Assembly: GCA_965277345.1 (NCBI GenBank)
Contig: CBDICI010000003.1
Span: 496,001 to 560,000 of the forward strand
Length of the DNA: 64,000 nt
Origin: CAIOYC01 sp965277345
GTDB taxonomy: Bacteria; Pseudomonadota; Alphaproteobacteria; Caulobacterales; Caulobacteraceae
Direction: 5' to 3'
Shown here: positions 17,696 to 27,989 of the stretch, one piece after another
How the letters are laid out: each line of letters begins with the position of its first letter
Position numbering within the stretch: position 1 is the first letter of the stretch
Program-made: the position numbers and the translations under genes
The notes under the pieces: generated by a model
What the model saw: only the letters and a program-made list of their open reading frames with translations
Told to the model about the DNA's origin: nothing
Database searches by the model: none

Positions 17696-19081
17696 TTAAA
17701 CGGCGCGCCCGATCTCCAGCACCGCTTTCAGCCCCGGTTTGTTGTCCGACAGCTTGAGCGCGCCGCCGTGCAGCTTGGCGCAGGCGGTGACGATGGTGAG
17801 GCCGAGGCCCGAGCCGCCCGCACCGCGCGCCGGATCGAGCCGGACGAAGCGCTCGGGAATGCGACCACGCTGGTCGGCGGCGACCCCCTGCCCCGTATCG
17901 GCGATGGTGATCTCCACCCGGTCGCCGAGCGCCTCGACCGTGGCGCTGACCACCGCGCCCTCGCCCGCATAGAGGGCGGCGTTGTGCAGCAGGTTGCCGA
18001 TCGCCTGGCGCAGCAGCGCTTCATGAGCAAGCGCGACCACGGGCGCCTCGCCGGTGCGCACCAGCAGGGTCTGGTCCGCGTCCTCGATGATCGGGGCGAA
18101 GAAGTCAGCCACGTCCGCCGTCAGCGCCGCGACGTCCACGGACCGCATCATCTCCCGCGACAGGCCCGTCTCGGCCCGCGCAATATCGAGCATGGCCGAC
18201 AGGGTGGCCAGGGTGTGTTCCACCTGGACGTGCGCGTCCTCGATGGCGTCGAGCCGTTCGGCCTCCGTGGCCTGGGCGTAGAGCGCCCGCGCCAGCGCGC
18301 CCTTCATCCGCGTCAGGGGCGAGCGCAGATCGTGGGCCAGGCTGTCGGTGACCGTGCGCATCCCGGTCATCAGATCCTCGATCCGCTCCAGCATGGCGTT
18401 CAGCGAGGCGCCGACCCGGCCGAAGGGATCGTGCGGATCGCCGATCGGAGTGCGCGCCGAAAGGTCGCCGGCGGCGATGCGCTCGGCCGTGGCGGCGATG
18501 GCGTCGACCCGCCGCAGCATCCGCGCGTTGAGGATATAGCCCGCCGCCAGCCCGGCCACCACGACGATGACCAGGGCGCAGAAGAAGCCCTCCACGATGG
18601 CGCGCTCGAACTCGCGGATGTTGGAAAGGTCGCGCCCCACCACCAGCCGTGTCCCGTCCGGAAGCACGGTGGTGGCCACATGCAGCGTCGCCGGGCCGGG
18701 CGAGGCGACCCGCACCGGACGCCAATCCGCGTCGTTGAAGGCCGGCAGGTAGCGGACGATATCGCCCGCCAGCGGCGCGCCGGTTTCGCTGAACAGGCCA
18801 TAGCGCTCCCCCCCGGCGGAGAAGCGCGCGCGGCGGGCGACGGAGGAGACCACATTGGCCACGCCCTGCTCCTGGTCGAGTTCGATCAGAAGGTCACGCT
18901 CGGCCAGGGCCTCGGCCCGCTCGCGCTGCAGGATGATCCGCTCGCCGGAGGAGTAGACCACCACCAGCGCCGCCGCGCTCGCCGCCAGCACGAGGCCGAT
19001 GGCGATGACGATGAAGGTGGTGGGCGCCAGCCGGCGCAGGCCGCCGAAGGTCCGGGCCCCACGGGTCAGTGCGCCGCTCAA
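17696..19081 (-). CDS. Sensor histidine kinase (HAMP-HisKA type)
   Basis: A membrane histidine kinase of 461 residues. Membrane helix 1 is at about 21-43, the periplasmic sensor at about 44-163, helix 2 at about 164-186, then HAMP. HisKA has phospho-acceptor His250 in LAHDLRSPLTRMKGAL. The ATPase domain has NLLHNAALYAGEG, ADTGQGVAADQ and GGSGLGLTIV. It is probably translated from TTG 19081, which overlaps the response-regulator stop (TTGA); no ATG or GTG lies between the stop and the first membrane helix. It forms an operon with the regulator. It is not of the HWE/HisKA_2 class used to phosphorylate PhyR. Confidence 0.92.
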   Translation of the reverse strand: MSGALTRGARTFGGLRRLAPTTFIVIAIGLVLAASAAALVVVYSSGERIILQRERAEALAERDLLIELDQEQGVANVVSSVARRARFSAGGERYGLFSETGAPLAGDIVRYLPAFNDADWRPVRVASPGPATLHVATTVLPDGTRLVVGRDLSNIREFERAIVEGFFCALVIVVVAGLAAGYILNARMLRRVDAIAATAERIAAGDLSARTPIGDPHDPFGRVGASLNAMLERIEDLMTGMRTVTDSLAHDLRSPLTRMKGALARALYAQATEAERLDAIEDAHVQVEHTLATLSAMLDIARAETGLSREMMRSVDVAALTADVADFFAPIIEDADQTLLVRTGEAPVVALAHEALLRQAIGNLLHNAALYAGEGAVVSATVEALGDRVEITIADTGQGVAADQRGRIPERFVRLDPARGAGGSGLGLTIVTACAKLHGGALKLSDNKPGLKAVLEIGRAV

Positions 19082-19761
19082 GGCGTCTCGGACAGGCGAT
19101 AGCCGACGCCGCGCAGGGTGTGCAGCAGCGGCGTGGGATAACCGTCGTCGAGCTTCTTGCGCAGGCGCGAGATATGGGTGTCGATGATCGAGGTGTGGGG
19201 ATCGAAGCGATAGTCCCAAACCTGTTCCAACAGCATGGTGCGCGTCACCACCCGGTCCTTGTTGCGCATGAAGTATTCCAGGAGCTTGAACTCGCGCGGC
19301 AACAGGTCGAGCGGCTTGCCCGAGCGGGTGACCTTGCGGCTGAGCAGGTCCACCACCACGTCGGCGCAGCGCAGCACGGTCTCCACCGCCTTGCCGCCGC
19401 GGCGACGGATCAGATTCTCCAGCCGCGCGTGCAACTCCGAAAAGCCGAACGGCTTGGTCAGATAGTCGTCGCCGCCGGCGCGCAGGCCCGTCACCCGCTC
19501 GTCCATGTGGGCCAGCGCCGACAGAATCATGATCGGCGTCTCCACCCCCCCGGCCCGAAGCGCCTTGACCACCGACAGGCCATCCATGCCGGGCAGCATC
19601 CGGTCCATGATCACCGCGTCGAAAGCGGAGGACGAGGCGAGGTAGAGCCCGTCGCGCCCGTCGGCCACATGCTCGACGGTGAAGCCGGCCTCGCGCAGGC
19701 CCTTGGCGATATAGTCGGCGGTGTCCACGTCGTCTTCCACCACCAGGATGCGACCGCTCAT
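19078..19761 (-). CDS. OmpR-family response regulator
   Basis: A 227-residue winged-helix response regulator. The receiver has acidic residues EDD at 9-11, phospho-acceptor Asp53 in VIMDRMLPG and Lys103 in YLTKPFGFSEL. The C-terminal domain ends in SIIDTHISRLRKKLDD and LRGVGYRLSE, typical of the OmpR/CopR-CusR branch. It is first in an operon with the kinase and diverges from the symporter gene at 19923, which is a plausible target. The 160-base intergenic region holds both promoters, but no clear operator repeat was seen. Confidence 0.94.
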   Translation of the reverse strand: MSGRILVVEDDVDTADYIAKGLREAGFTVEHVADGRDGLYLASSSAFDAVIMDRMLPGMDGLSVVKALRAGGVETPIMILSALAHMDERVTGLRAGGDDYLTKPFGFSELHARLENLIRRRGGKAVETVLRCADVVVDLLSRKVTRSGKPLDLLPREFKLLEYFMRNKDRVVTRTMLLEQVWDYRFDPHTSIIDTHISRLRKKLDDGYPTPLLHTLRGVGYRLSETP

Positions 19762-19922
19762 TCAGACCTTCCCATGCCCGGCCTCTGGCCCAATCCCTAC
19801 CGCTAGGGGCCGATTGCGGCGAGGTGCGGGCCGCCGGCTTCCAAGTGTGTAAGCCACATCGCCGGTTTGCGCACCTTCGCCGTTCCTGCGATGGACGGAG
19901 CCGGACCGTCACGGGGAGCCTC

Positions 19923-21188
19923 ATGGCCCGCAACTTCACCCTGTTCATCCTGCTCGGCATGGCCCTCGGCCTGGCGGCGGGGGCCGCCTGCCATTTCGGT
20001 CTGCCCGCCGCCGCGGCGCAGAAGGACGCCGCCGGCTATTTCTCGCTGATCACCGACAGCTTCCTGCGCCTGATCAAGATGATCATCGCGCCCCTGGTCT
20101 TCTCCACCCTGGTCTCGGGCATCGCGCATATGGGCGAGGGGTCGGCCATCGGCCGGGTGGGGCTGAAGACGCTGGGCTGGTTCCTCGTCGCCTCGCTGGT
20201 CTCCCTGGTCCTGGGCGTAGCGACGGTGACGCTGCTGGCCCCCGGCGCGGGATTGCACCTGATCGCCCCCGCCACGGAAGCGTCCTCGGCCACGACGGCG
20301 AGCGACCTGTCGCTGAAGGCCTTCCTGGCCCACGTCTTCCCAACCTCCATCGTCGACGCCATGGCGAGGAACGAGATCCTGCAGATCGTGGTGTTCGCCG
20401 GTTTCGCCGGCGCGGCCATGGCGGCGCTCGGCGACCGCGTGTCCGGCCTGCTGGCGCTGCTGGAGCAGGTGGCGCAGCTCATGCTGAAGATCACCAACTA
20501 CGTGATGACGCTGGCGCCGTTGGCGGTGTTCTCCGCCATCGCCGCGACGGTGACCACCCACGGCTTCAGCGTGCTGGGCGCCTATGCCGCCTTTGTCGGC
20601 AGTTTCTATGTGGGTCTGCTGATCCTGTGGAGCCTGTTCGCCGCCGCCGCCTTCGCCACCGTCGGCAAGCGGGTGACGGCGCTGGCGCGGGGGATGCGGC
20701 AACCCGCGCTGCTGGCCTTCTCTACCGCCACCTCGGAGGCCGCCTATCCCCGCACGCTGGAGGCGCTGGAGGCGTTCGGGGTCTCCAAGCGCGTGGCCAG
20801 CTTCGTCCTGCCGCTGGGCTATTCGTTCAACCTGACCGGCTCGATGATGTATTGCACCTTCGCCAGCCTGTTCATCGCGCAGGCTTACGGCGTGCACCTC
20901 GGCGCGGTGCAGGTGGCGACCATGGTGCTCATGCTGATGGTGACCTCCAAGGGCATTGCCGGGGTGCCCCGCGCCGCCATCGTGGTGATCCAGGCCACCC
21001 TGCCGAGTTTCCACATCCCCGACGCCGGCATCGCCCTCGTGCTGGCGGTGGACTACTTCCTGGACATGGGCCGTTCGGCCACGAATGTGGTGGGCAATGC
21101 GGTGGCGGCGGTGGCGGTGGGCAAGTGGGAGAACGAGCTTGGCGAGACCACCGCCGACCTCGACGCCGCGGCGCTGCCGACAGCCTGA
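19923..21188 (+). CDS. Dicarboxylate/amino acid:cation symporter (DAACS)
   Basis: An inner-membrane sodium- or proton-coupled transporter for glutamate/aspartate or C4-dicarboxylates, 421 residues. Family motifs include FLRLIKMIIAPLVFSTLVSG near the N-terminus, the serine-rich re-entrant loop LLAFSTATSEAAYPRTLEAL, GYSFNLTGSMMYCTFASLFI (the NxxGT-like substrate and cation region) and the C-terminal DYFLDMGRSATNVVGNAVA. ATG 19923 is chosen with GGGGAG upstream; the frame runs back to 19824. It faces the cytochrome gene tail to tail with 9 bases between. Substrate cannot be fixed from sequence. Confidence 0.93.
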   Translation: MARNFTLFILLGMALGLAAGAACHFGLPAAAAQKDAAGYFSLITDSFLRLIKMIIAPLVFSTLVSGIAHMGEGSAIGRVGLKTLGWFLVASLVSLVLGVATVTLLAPGAGLHLIAPATEASSATTASDLSLKAFLAHVFPTSIVDAMARNEILQIVVFAGFAGAAMAALGDRVSGLLALLEQVAQLMLKITNYVMTLAPLAVFSAIAATVTTHGFSVLGAYAAFVGSFYVGLLILWSLFAAAAFATVGKRVTALARGMRQPALLAFSTATSEAAYPRTLEALEAFGVSKRVASFVLPLGYSFNLTGSMMYCTFASLFIAQAYGVHLGAVQVATMVLMLMVTSKGIAGVPRAAIVVIQATLPSFHIPDAGIALVLAVDYFLDMGRSATNVVGNAVAAVAVGKWENELGETTADLDAAALPTA

Positions 21189-21197
21189 GATCCAGTC

Positions 21198-21584
21198 TCA
21201 ATGCGCCTGCTGGCCGTTGGAGGGCGGCGGGATGCTGGCCGCCTCACGGTCCGCCTTGACCATGGCAGTGGTCACCGGGCCGCCGGTATTGCCGAAGGAC
21301 GAGCGCAGATAGGTGGCCACCGTGGCGATCTGCTCGTCGGTCAGGTCGCCGCCAAACTGGGGCATCCCCCCTCTCCCGTTCAGCAACACGTGCACCACCG
21401 GCCCCGGCGGACCGTTGACGAAGGCGTTGCCCGCGAGCCTGGGAAACGCCCCGGTAATGCCGGCGCCGCCCGGCTGATGACAGGCCTGGCAGCTCTGGAT
21501 GTAGAGGCTCGCGCCATCCTGCGCCGCGGCCGGGGCGGCCGGGGCCAGCAGCACGGCCGCCGCCGCAATCGCTCGAAATCGCAT
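21198..21584 (-). CDS. Periplasmic c-type cytochrome, partner of the amine oxidase
   Basis: A 128-residue single-heme cytochrome c. A Sec signal peptide (residues 1-21, ending AAAQ) is followed by the heme-attachment motif CQACH and a downstream axial-ligand candidate Met in GRGGMPQFGGDLTDEQIA. ATG 21584 has AGAGGG upstream and lies 14 bases after the stop of the flavin amine oxidase, so the two form an operon. The likely role is to accept electrons from that flavoenzyme and pass them to the respiratory chain, as in the NicA2-CycN pair. That role is inferred from position. Confidence 0.9.
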   Translation of the reverse strand: MRFRAIAAAAVLLAPAAPAAAQDGASLYIQSCQACHQPGGAGITGAFPRLAGNAFVNGPPGPVVHVLLNGRGGMPQFGGDLTDEQIATVATYLRSSFGNTGGPVTTAMVKADREAASIPPPSNGQQAH

Positions 21585-21598
21585 GATACCCTCTGCTC

Positions 21599-23182
21599 TC
21601 AGGCCGCGCTGGCGCGGGCGTGAATCTTGCCGATCTGCTGCCAGGCGGACTCGATGCCGCCCTCCTGCCAGCCGGTAAGGTAGCTGAGGTGTTCGCCGGC
21701 GAGGTAGATGCGCCCGTCCGGCTCGTTCAGGATCGGATAGGCGTCGCGCCGACCCTCCTCGGTCCACGAGGCCCAGCCGCCGAGATTGTGCGGCACGCGG
21801 TGCCAGGCGATGGAAAAGGCGCTTTCGGCATTGGCGCCGTATTCGGGGAAGACCTTCTCTCCGGCGGCGATGGCGTGCGCCAGGCGCTCCTTCGGCGACT
21901 TGGCGCTGACCTGCGCCGCGGCCGACCCGAACTGGTAATAGCCCAGAACCACGCCCTTCTGCCCCATCCAGCCGGTGGAGGGCAGGCTGATGGAGCCGAT
22001 CGTCGGGTCGTCGTAATAGACGTGGCCGCCGTAGAGGGCATGATTGTCCTCCCAGAAGCGGGTCCTCATCTGGATGCCGATCTTGCCGACCAGGGCGTAG
22101 GAGACCCCGCTCATCGCCTGCTTGAACCTGGGCGACACCTGCATGTCGATCCCCTTCAGCACCGACAGCGGGATGGCGGCGATGCAGTAGTCGGCAGTGA
22201 CCGTGCCGTGATGGCCCTTGGCGTCCTTGTAGGCGACGGTGACCTTGTCCGGTGTCTGGCTGATCTTTTCCACCACATGGCCCATCTTGACGATGGGGCC
22301 GAGCTGCTTGCCGAACGCCACCGGCAAGCGGTCCATGCCGCCCACGGGCTGAAACATGGTGCGCTGCTGGTCGTACCCCGCCACCGAGCCCAGGGTGGCC
22401 CAGGTGCGCGATTTCAGCACGTCGTCGAAGGCGTAGGGCTTGGACTCCGCCCCGGGGTTCAGCCCGGCGCCGGGGTTCGGGTCCATGCCGCGACCGTCCG
22501 TGCCCACATACTGAAAGTCCTTGCCGGTGAGGTAGCCCTCGTGGCGGAGATACTGGAGGAACAGCTCGCGGTCGCCCTTGTCCATCTGCTGGTCGAGGGC
22601 GCCCTGGTTGATCTGCTTGGCCAGAATCTCGGCAGCGTGGCCCCGCGCGTCGGCGGCGATCTCGCCCTTGCGGACCACCTTGCCGGCCAGCGCGCCGGAG
22701 CCCTTGCTGAAGTAGATCGGCGAGTGATCGTTGTCGTTGTTGAACAGCTCCAGCGGGACGCCCAGCGTCTTGGCGTAGTGCAGATAGCCGCGGTGCCAGT
22801 AGGGAATACGCCAGGGACCGGCATTGATGTAATGACCGTCGTCGAAGTCGCAGACCTGCTCCTCGCCGCCGAGCTCGGTCAGCCGCGTACCCTTGCGGGC
22901 GGAGAAGGCCCGGCCGCCGACGCGGTCGCGCGCCTCCAGCAGCGTCACCTTATAGCCGGCCCTGGAAAGCTCGTAGGCGGCGGTGAGGCCGGCGACGCCC
23001 GCGCCGAGGATGACCACGCTCCTGCCCCTGCCCCCCGATAGCTCCGGCGGGGTGGCGGCGCGCGATTCGATGCCGAAGCCGAGCGCGCTCATTCCGGCCA
23101 GGAGCAGCGGCGTCCCCCCTACCCCGGCCAGATATTCCAGGAAGGCGCGGCGGGTACGGGGAGGTCCGGCGGGCTGGGTCAC
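21599..23182 (-). CDS. Tat-exported flavin-dependent amine oxidase/dehydrogenase
   Basis: A FAD amine oxidoreductase of about 527 residues. The N-terminus has a twin-arginine signal (RTRRAFLEYLAG followed by a hydrophobic stretch). The FAD dinucleotide fold is unmistakable: VVILGAGVAGLTAAYELSRA then LLEARDRVGGRAFS. The C-terminus has GRIYLAGEHLSYLTGWQEG, the second FAD motif of the monoamine-oxidase family. GTG 23182 has the best-spaced ribosome site (GAAGGA, 8 bases); TTG 23188 is an alternative. Folded export with FAD and a co-transcribed cytochrome c suggests a periplasmic amine dehydrogenase using cytochrome rather than oxygen. Substrate unknown. Confidence 0.9.
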   Translation of the reverse strand: MTQPAGPPRTRRAFLEYLAGVGGTPLLLAGMSALGFGIESRAATPPELSGGRGRSVVILGAGVAGLTAAYELSRAGYKVTLLEARDRVGGRAFSARKGTRLTELGGEEQVCDFDDGHYINAGPWRIPYWHRGYLHYAKTLGVPLELFNNDNDHSPIYFSKGSGALAGKVVRKGEIAADARGHAAEILAKQINQGALDQQMDKGDRELFLQYLRHEGYLTGKDFQYVGTDGRGMDPNPGAGLNPGAESKPYAFDDVLKSRTWATLGSVAGYDQQRTMFQPVGGMDRLPVAFGKQLGPIVKMGHVVEKISQTPDKVTVAYKDAKGHHGTVTADYCIAAIPLSVLKGIDMQVSPRFKQAMSGVSYALVGKIGIQMRTRFWEDNHALYGGHVYYDDPTIGSISLPSTGWMGQKGVVLGYYQFGSAAAQVSAKSPKERLAHAIAAGEKVFPEYGANAESAFSIAWHRVPHNLGGWASWTEEGRRDAYPILNEPDGRIYLAGEHLSYLTGWQEGGIESAWQQIGKIHARASAA

Positions 23183-23356
23183 GGGCAACGTCCTTCAACC
23201 TCCAGGGCCGCGGTCGGCGACGCCCTGGCTGATCGTCCCTAAAGCAGCGGCAAAGGGGCTGTAAATCGGCGCCGGGGCCCAGACCCGGACGGATGCGGCG
23301 CCGCTTGTTTTTGCAGCGCCGCGTGATGGTTTATGCGGCAGTGCAGCAGGCCGATC

Positions 23357-25186
<1,830 letters not shown>

Positions 25187-25299
25187 GCCGCCTTATGCCG
25201 AGCCCGCCGTCCCCGCGCCACGCCGGAATGCAGCCGGCGTGCTTGTGGCGTCATCATCCCGAGGTAAGGTAGGCCCCACGAAAAGGGAGGTGAGTGACC

Positions 25300-26016
25300 A
25301 TGCTTAGACATATGATGCTGGCGGCGATGGCTTCGACCCTGGCGCTGGGCGGCGCCTCGGCGGCGCCGGTTCCGGTCAAGGCGATGGCCGACGCCCTCGC
25401 CGATCCGTCGCTGAAAGGGCCCGAGGTCATCGCCTTCATGGGCGTCAAGCCCGGCGACAAGGTGGCCGACATCGTCGCCGGCCGCTTCGTGCGCGCGCTG
25501 AGCCAGGCCGTGGGGCCGACCGGCAAGGTCTACGCCATCGAGACCGCCGAAGTGGTCAAGGTGCATCCCGAGGTGGCCGGCATGATGAAGACACTGACGT
25601 CGGATCCGGCCTACGCCAACGTGGTCTACAGCGCCGATCCCGTCGCCACGCCCCTGCCCACCGGGTTGAACGCCGTCTTCATCCGCCAGAACTATCACGA
25701 CCTGCACGACAAGTTCATGGGTCCGGCCGACGTGGCGGCGTTTAATCGGAACGTCTATGCGGCGCTGAAGCCCGGCGGAGTCTACGTCGTGCTCGACCAC
25801 GCCGACGCGGCCGGCACGGGCCTGAAGGACACCGACACGCTGCACCGCATCGACGAGGCCTCGGTCAAGTCCGAAGTGCTGGCGGCAGGCTTCGTCTTGG
25901 ACGGCGAGAGCACGATCCTGGCCAACCCCGCGGACGATCACACGATGATGGTGTTCAACCCGGCCATCCGCGGCAAGACCGACCAGTTCCTGCTCCGGTT
26001 CCGCAAGCCGCGCTAG
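25300..26016 (+). CDS. Exported methyltransferase-like protein (COG4798-type)
   Basis: A 238-residue protein with a class I methyltransferase-like core: VKPGDKVADIVAGRF at the SAM-loop position, then YAIETAEVVKV, FIRQNYHDLHD and LKPGGVYVVLDHADA. A clear Sec signal peptide (residues 1-22, ending ASAAP) precedes it, so it is predicted to be periplasmic, where SAM should be scarce. The SAM loop lacks the usual GxGxG pattern. ATG 25300 follows a strong AAAAGGGAGGTGA site. Family members of this type are annotated as predicted methyltransferases, but activity and substrate are unknown. It may have another function on the same fold. Confidence 0.8.
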   Translation: MLRHMMLAAMASTLALGGASAAPVPVKAMADALADPSLKGPEVIAFMGVKPGDKVADIVAGRFVRALSQAVGPTGKVYAIETAEVVKVHPEVAGMMKTLTSDPAYANVVYSADPVATPLPTGLNAVFIRQNYHDLHDKFMGPADVAAFNRNVYAALKPGGVYVVLDHADAAGTGLKDTDTLHRIDEASVKSEVLAAGFVLDGESTILANPADDHTMMVFNPAIRGKTDQFLLRFRKPR

Positions 26017-26071
26017 GTTCGGCTGCGCGTCGCTCTGGAAATGCGGCGGCGCGCGTGCCAGACGGGGCGGG

Positions 26072-26509
26072 ATGGATGCGCTCCGGGCCAGCAGGATTTC
26101 GACGCGGCTGATCGTCGGTCTGGCGCTGGCCATCGCGCTCGATACGGTGGTGCAGGTGGTGTGGAAGCGCGCCGCCGCCGCCCTTCCCGCCATAGACGGG
26201 CTGAGCCTGCATACCCTGCAGGGTATGGCGCTGGGTGTGTTGCATCAGCCGGTGTTCCTGCTCGTCGCCGTCCTGATCGCGGCGCAAATGATCAACTGGC
26301 TGAAGACGTTGGACCATGCCGACGTCTCCTTCGCCCAGCCGATCACGGCGCTGAGCTATGTCACCGTGGCCCTGGTTTCGCGCCTGTGGTTCGGCGAGGC
26401 GGTCACGCTGGGCCGGATGGGCGGCATGGCGCTGATCCTTTTCGGCGTCGCCCTCGTCGCCCGCTCCGACCCCAACACCCCGCCCCTGCCCAAAGTGATC
26501 GAGCCGTGA
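26072..26509 (+). CDS. SMR/EamA-like small membrane transporter, subunit 1
   Basis: A 145-residue protein with four predicted membrane helices and no soluble domain. The first helix has ALDTVVQVVWKRA, which resembles the SMR substrate helix (E-x7-LK) but with Asp in place of the conserved Glu. The helix-3/4 region LSYVTVALVSRLWFGEAVTLGRMGGMALILFGVAL matches the EamA/SMR half-unit. The stop overlaps the next gene (GTGA), so it is probably one half of a heterodimeric transporter or flippase, as in ArnE/ArnF. Substrate unknown; an acyltransferase is coupled downstream. Confidence 0.75.
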   Translation: MDALRASRISTRLIVGLALAIALDTVVQVVWKRAAAALPAIDGLSLHTLQGMALGVLHQPVFLLVAVLIAAQMINWLKTLDHADVSFAQPITALSYVTVALVSRLWFGEAVTLGRMGGMALILFGVALVARSDPNTPPLPKVIEP

Positions 26510-26838
26510 GCGGCCTCGGCCTCGGGCTCGTCCTGGTGGTGACCTGTTCGCTGATCGAGGGGTTCGCCCAGGTGGCGTTCAAGCTGTCGCGCACCCACGA
26601 GGCGCAGCGACTGGCCTGGACCGTGGCGGGATTCCTCGCCTACGGGGTGGAGGTCAGCCTCTATACGCTGGCGCTGCGCCAGATCGACGTGACGGTGGCC
26701 TTCGCCATGGGCAGCCTGAGCTTCGTCGTCACCGCCGGCCTCTCCGCCCTGATCCTCAAGGAGCGCATTTCGGGGGTTCGCGGTGTCGGCCTCCTGCTGA
26801 TCCTGTCCGGCGTGGCGCTGATGGGGGGGCAGGCGTGA
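26506..26838 (+). CDS. SMR-family small membrane transporter, subunit 2
   Basis: A 110-residue four-helix protein of the small multidrug resistance superfamily size. Helix 1 has CSLIEGFAQVAFKLS with the conserved membrane Glu, and the C-terminus has SFVVTAGLSALILKERIS then GLLLILSGVALMGGQA. GTG 26506 overlaps the preceding stop, and its own stop overlaps the next GTG, giving three genes without spacing. Paired SMR subunits move lipid-linked or cationic substrates; here the pairing with a FemAB/BioF2-type acyltransferase favours a lipid or glycolipid substrate, which is inference. Confidence 0.78.
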   Translation: MSGLGLGLVLVVTCSLIEGFAQVAFKLSRTHEAQRLAWTVAGFLAYGVEVSLYTLALRQIDVTVAFAMGSLSFVVTAGLSALILKERISGVRGVGLLLILSGVALMGGQA

Positions 26839-27974
26839 GCCTGACGGTTCGCGTGGTGGCCCGGGCGGACGGGGCTCCGCCCGCCCTATGGGCCGCGGGT
26901 TTCGCCCCGCCGCTGGAGGGGGTGTGGTGGTATCGCGGGCTGGAGACTTCGGGGCTGGAGGCGCAGTTCACCTTCCGTTACGCCGTGGTGGAGGAGGATG
27001 GCCGCCCCCTGGCGCTGGCCCCGCTGTTCTTCACCGATATCCCTATCGAACTGGTCGTGCCGGACGAGGTAATGCCCCTGTTCCGTGCGCTTGGCCGGGT
27101 TTGGAAGGGGGTGATGCACCAGCGCACCCTGTTCGTCGGCTCGCCCTTTTCCGATGAGGGGACGGTGGGCTTCATGCCCGGCGCGGACCGCGCGGCCTGC
27201 CTGCTGGCGATCGCTCGCGCCTTGCCCGCCGTCGCCAAGGCCCACCACGCCTGGATGTTGGTGTGGAAGGACTTCCCCGAGGCGGCGGAGCCCGGAATGT
27301 CGGCCATGGCGAAGGCGGCGGGCTTCTTCCGCACGGTAAGCTTTCCCGGCACGGTGGTGCGGTTCACCTCCAGCCGCAAGGCGGACTACGAAGCCTCGCT
27401 CAAGTCCTCCCGCCGCCAGAACATGAAGCGTCGGTTGAAGAAGAGCCATGCGCTGGTCGCGCTCACCGCCGACACGATCCAGCGGCCCGATGCGGCGACC
27501 GTCGATGAGATCCACGCCCTGTTCCGCCAGACCTTTGAAAAGTCGGACACCCGGTTCGAGCGGCTGGACCGCCGCTATTTCGAGGTGTTCGCCGCGATGC
27601 CGGAGGCGCACTTCGTCACCCTGCGCGAACCCGGCGGGGCCATGGTGGCCTTTATGCTGTGTCTGGTGAGCGGTGATCTGGCGATCAACAAGTTCATCGG
27701 GCTGGACTACGGACGCGACAGGGACTGGTTCCTGTATTTCCGCCTTTGGGACGCGGCGGTGGACTGGGCGCTCAGCCTCGGCGCCAAAGCGATCCAGAGC
27801 GGCCAGACCGGCTATCGGCCGAAGATCGAGCTCGGCAACCAGCTACAGCCGCTGTTGAACTATGCCCGTCACCGTAACCCGCTGGTGCACACGGTCTATG
27901 CCTTCGTGGGGCGGCGGATCACGCTAGGGTCTCTCGACCCGCAACTGGCCGAGATTGTCCAGGAACGGCCATAG
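26835..27974 (+). CDS. BioF2/FemAB-like GNAT acyltransferase
   Basis: A 379-residue cytosolic protein with the duplicated GNAT arrangement of the BioF2-like (Acetyltransf_6) and FemAB families. Supporting segments are YEASLKSSRRQNMKRRLKKS (a basic acceptor-binding stretch of this family), LFRQTFEKSDTRFERLDRRY, GGAMVAFMLC, NKFIGLDYGRDR and SGQTGYRPKIELGNQ. The last is the usual C-terminal GxxxYxxK-like motif. It is the third gene of a GTGA-coupled operon with two SMR proteins, so it may acylate a lipid-linked molecule that they flip. No experimentally known homologue is recognised. Confidence 0.78.
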   Translation: MSLTVRVVARADGAPPALWAAGFAPPLEGVWWYRGLETSGLEAQFTFRYAVVEEDGRPLALAPLFFTDIPIELVVPDEVMPLFRALGRVWKGVMHQRTLFVGSPFSDEGTVGFMPGADRAACLLAIARALPAVAKAHHAWMLVWKDFPEAAEPGMSAMAKAAGFFRTVSFPGTVVRFTSSRKADYEASLKSSRRQNMKRRLKKSHALVALTADTIQRPDAATVDEIHALFRQTFEKSDTRFERLDRRYFEVFAAMPEAHFVTLREPGGAMVAFMLCLVSGDLAINKFIGLDYGRDRDWFLYFRLWDAAVDWALSLGAKAIQSGQTGYRPKIELGNQLQPLLNYARHRNPLVHTVYAFVGRRITLGSLDPQLAEIVQERP

Positions 27975-27989
27975 CGGCACGCGGCGCCG

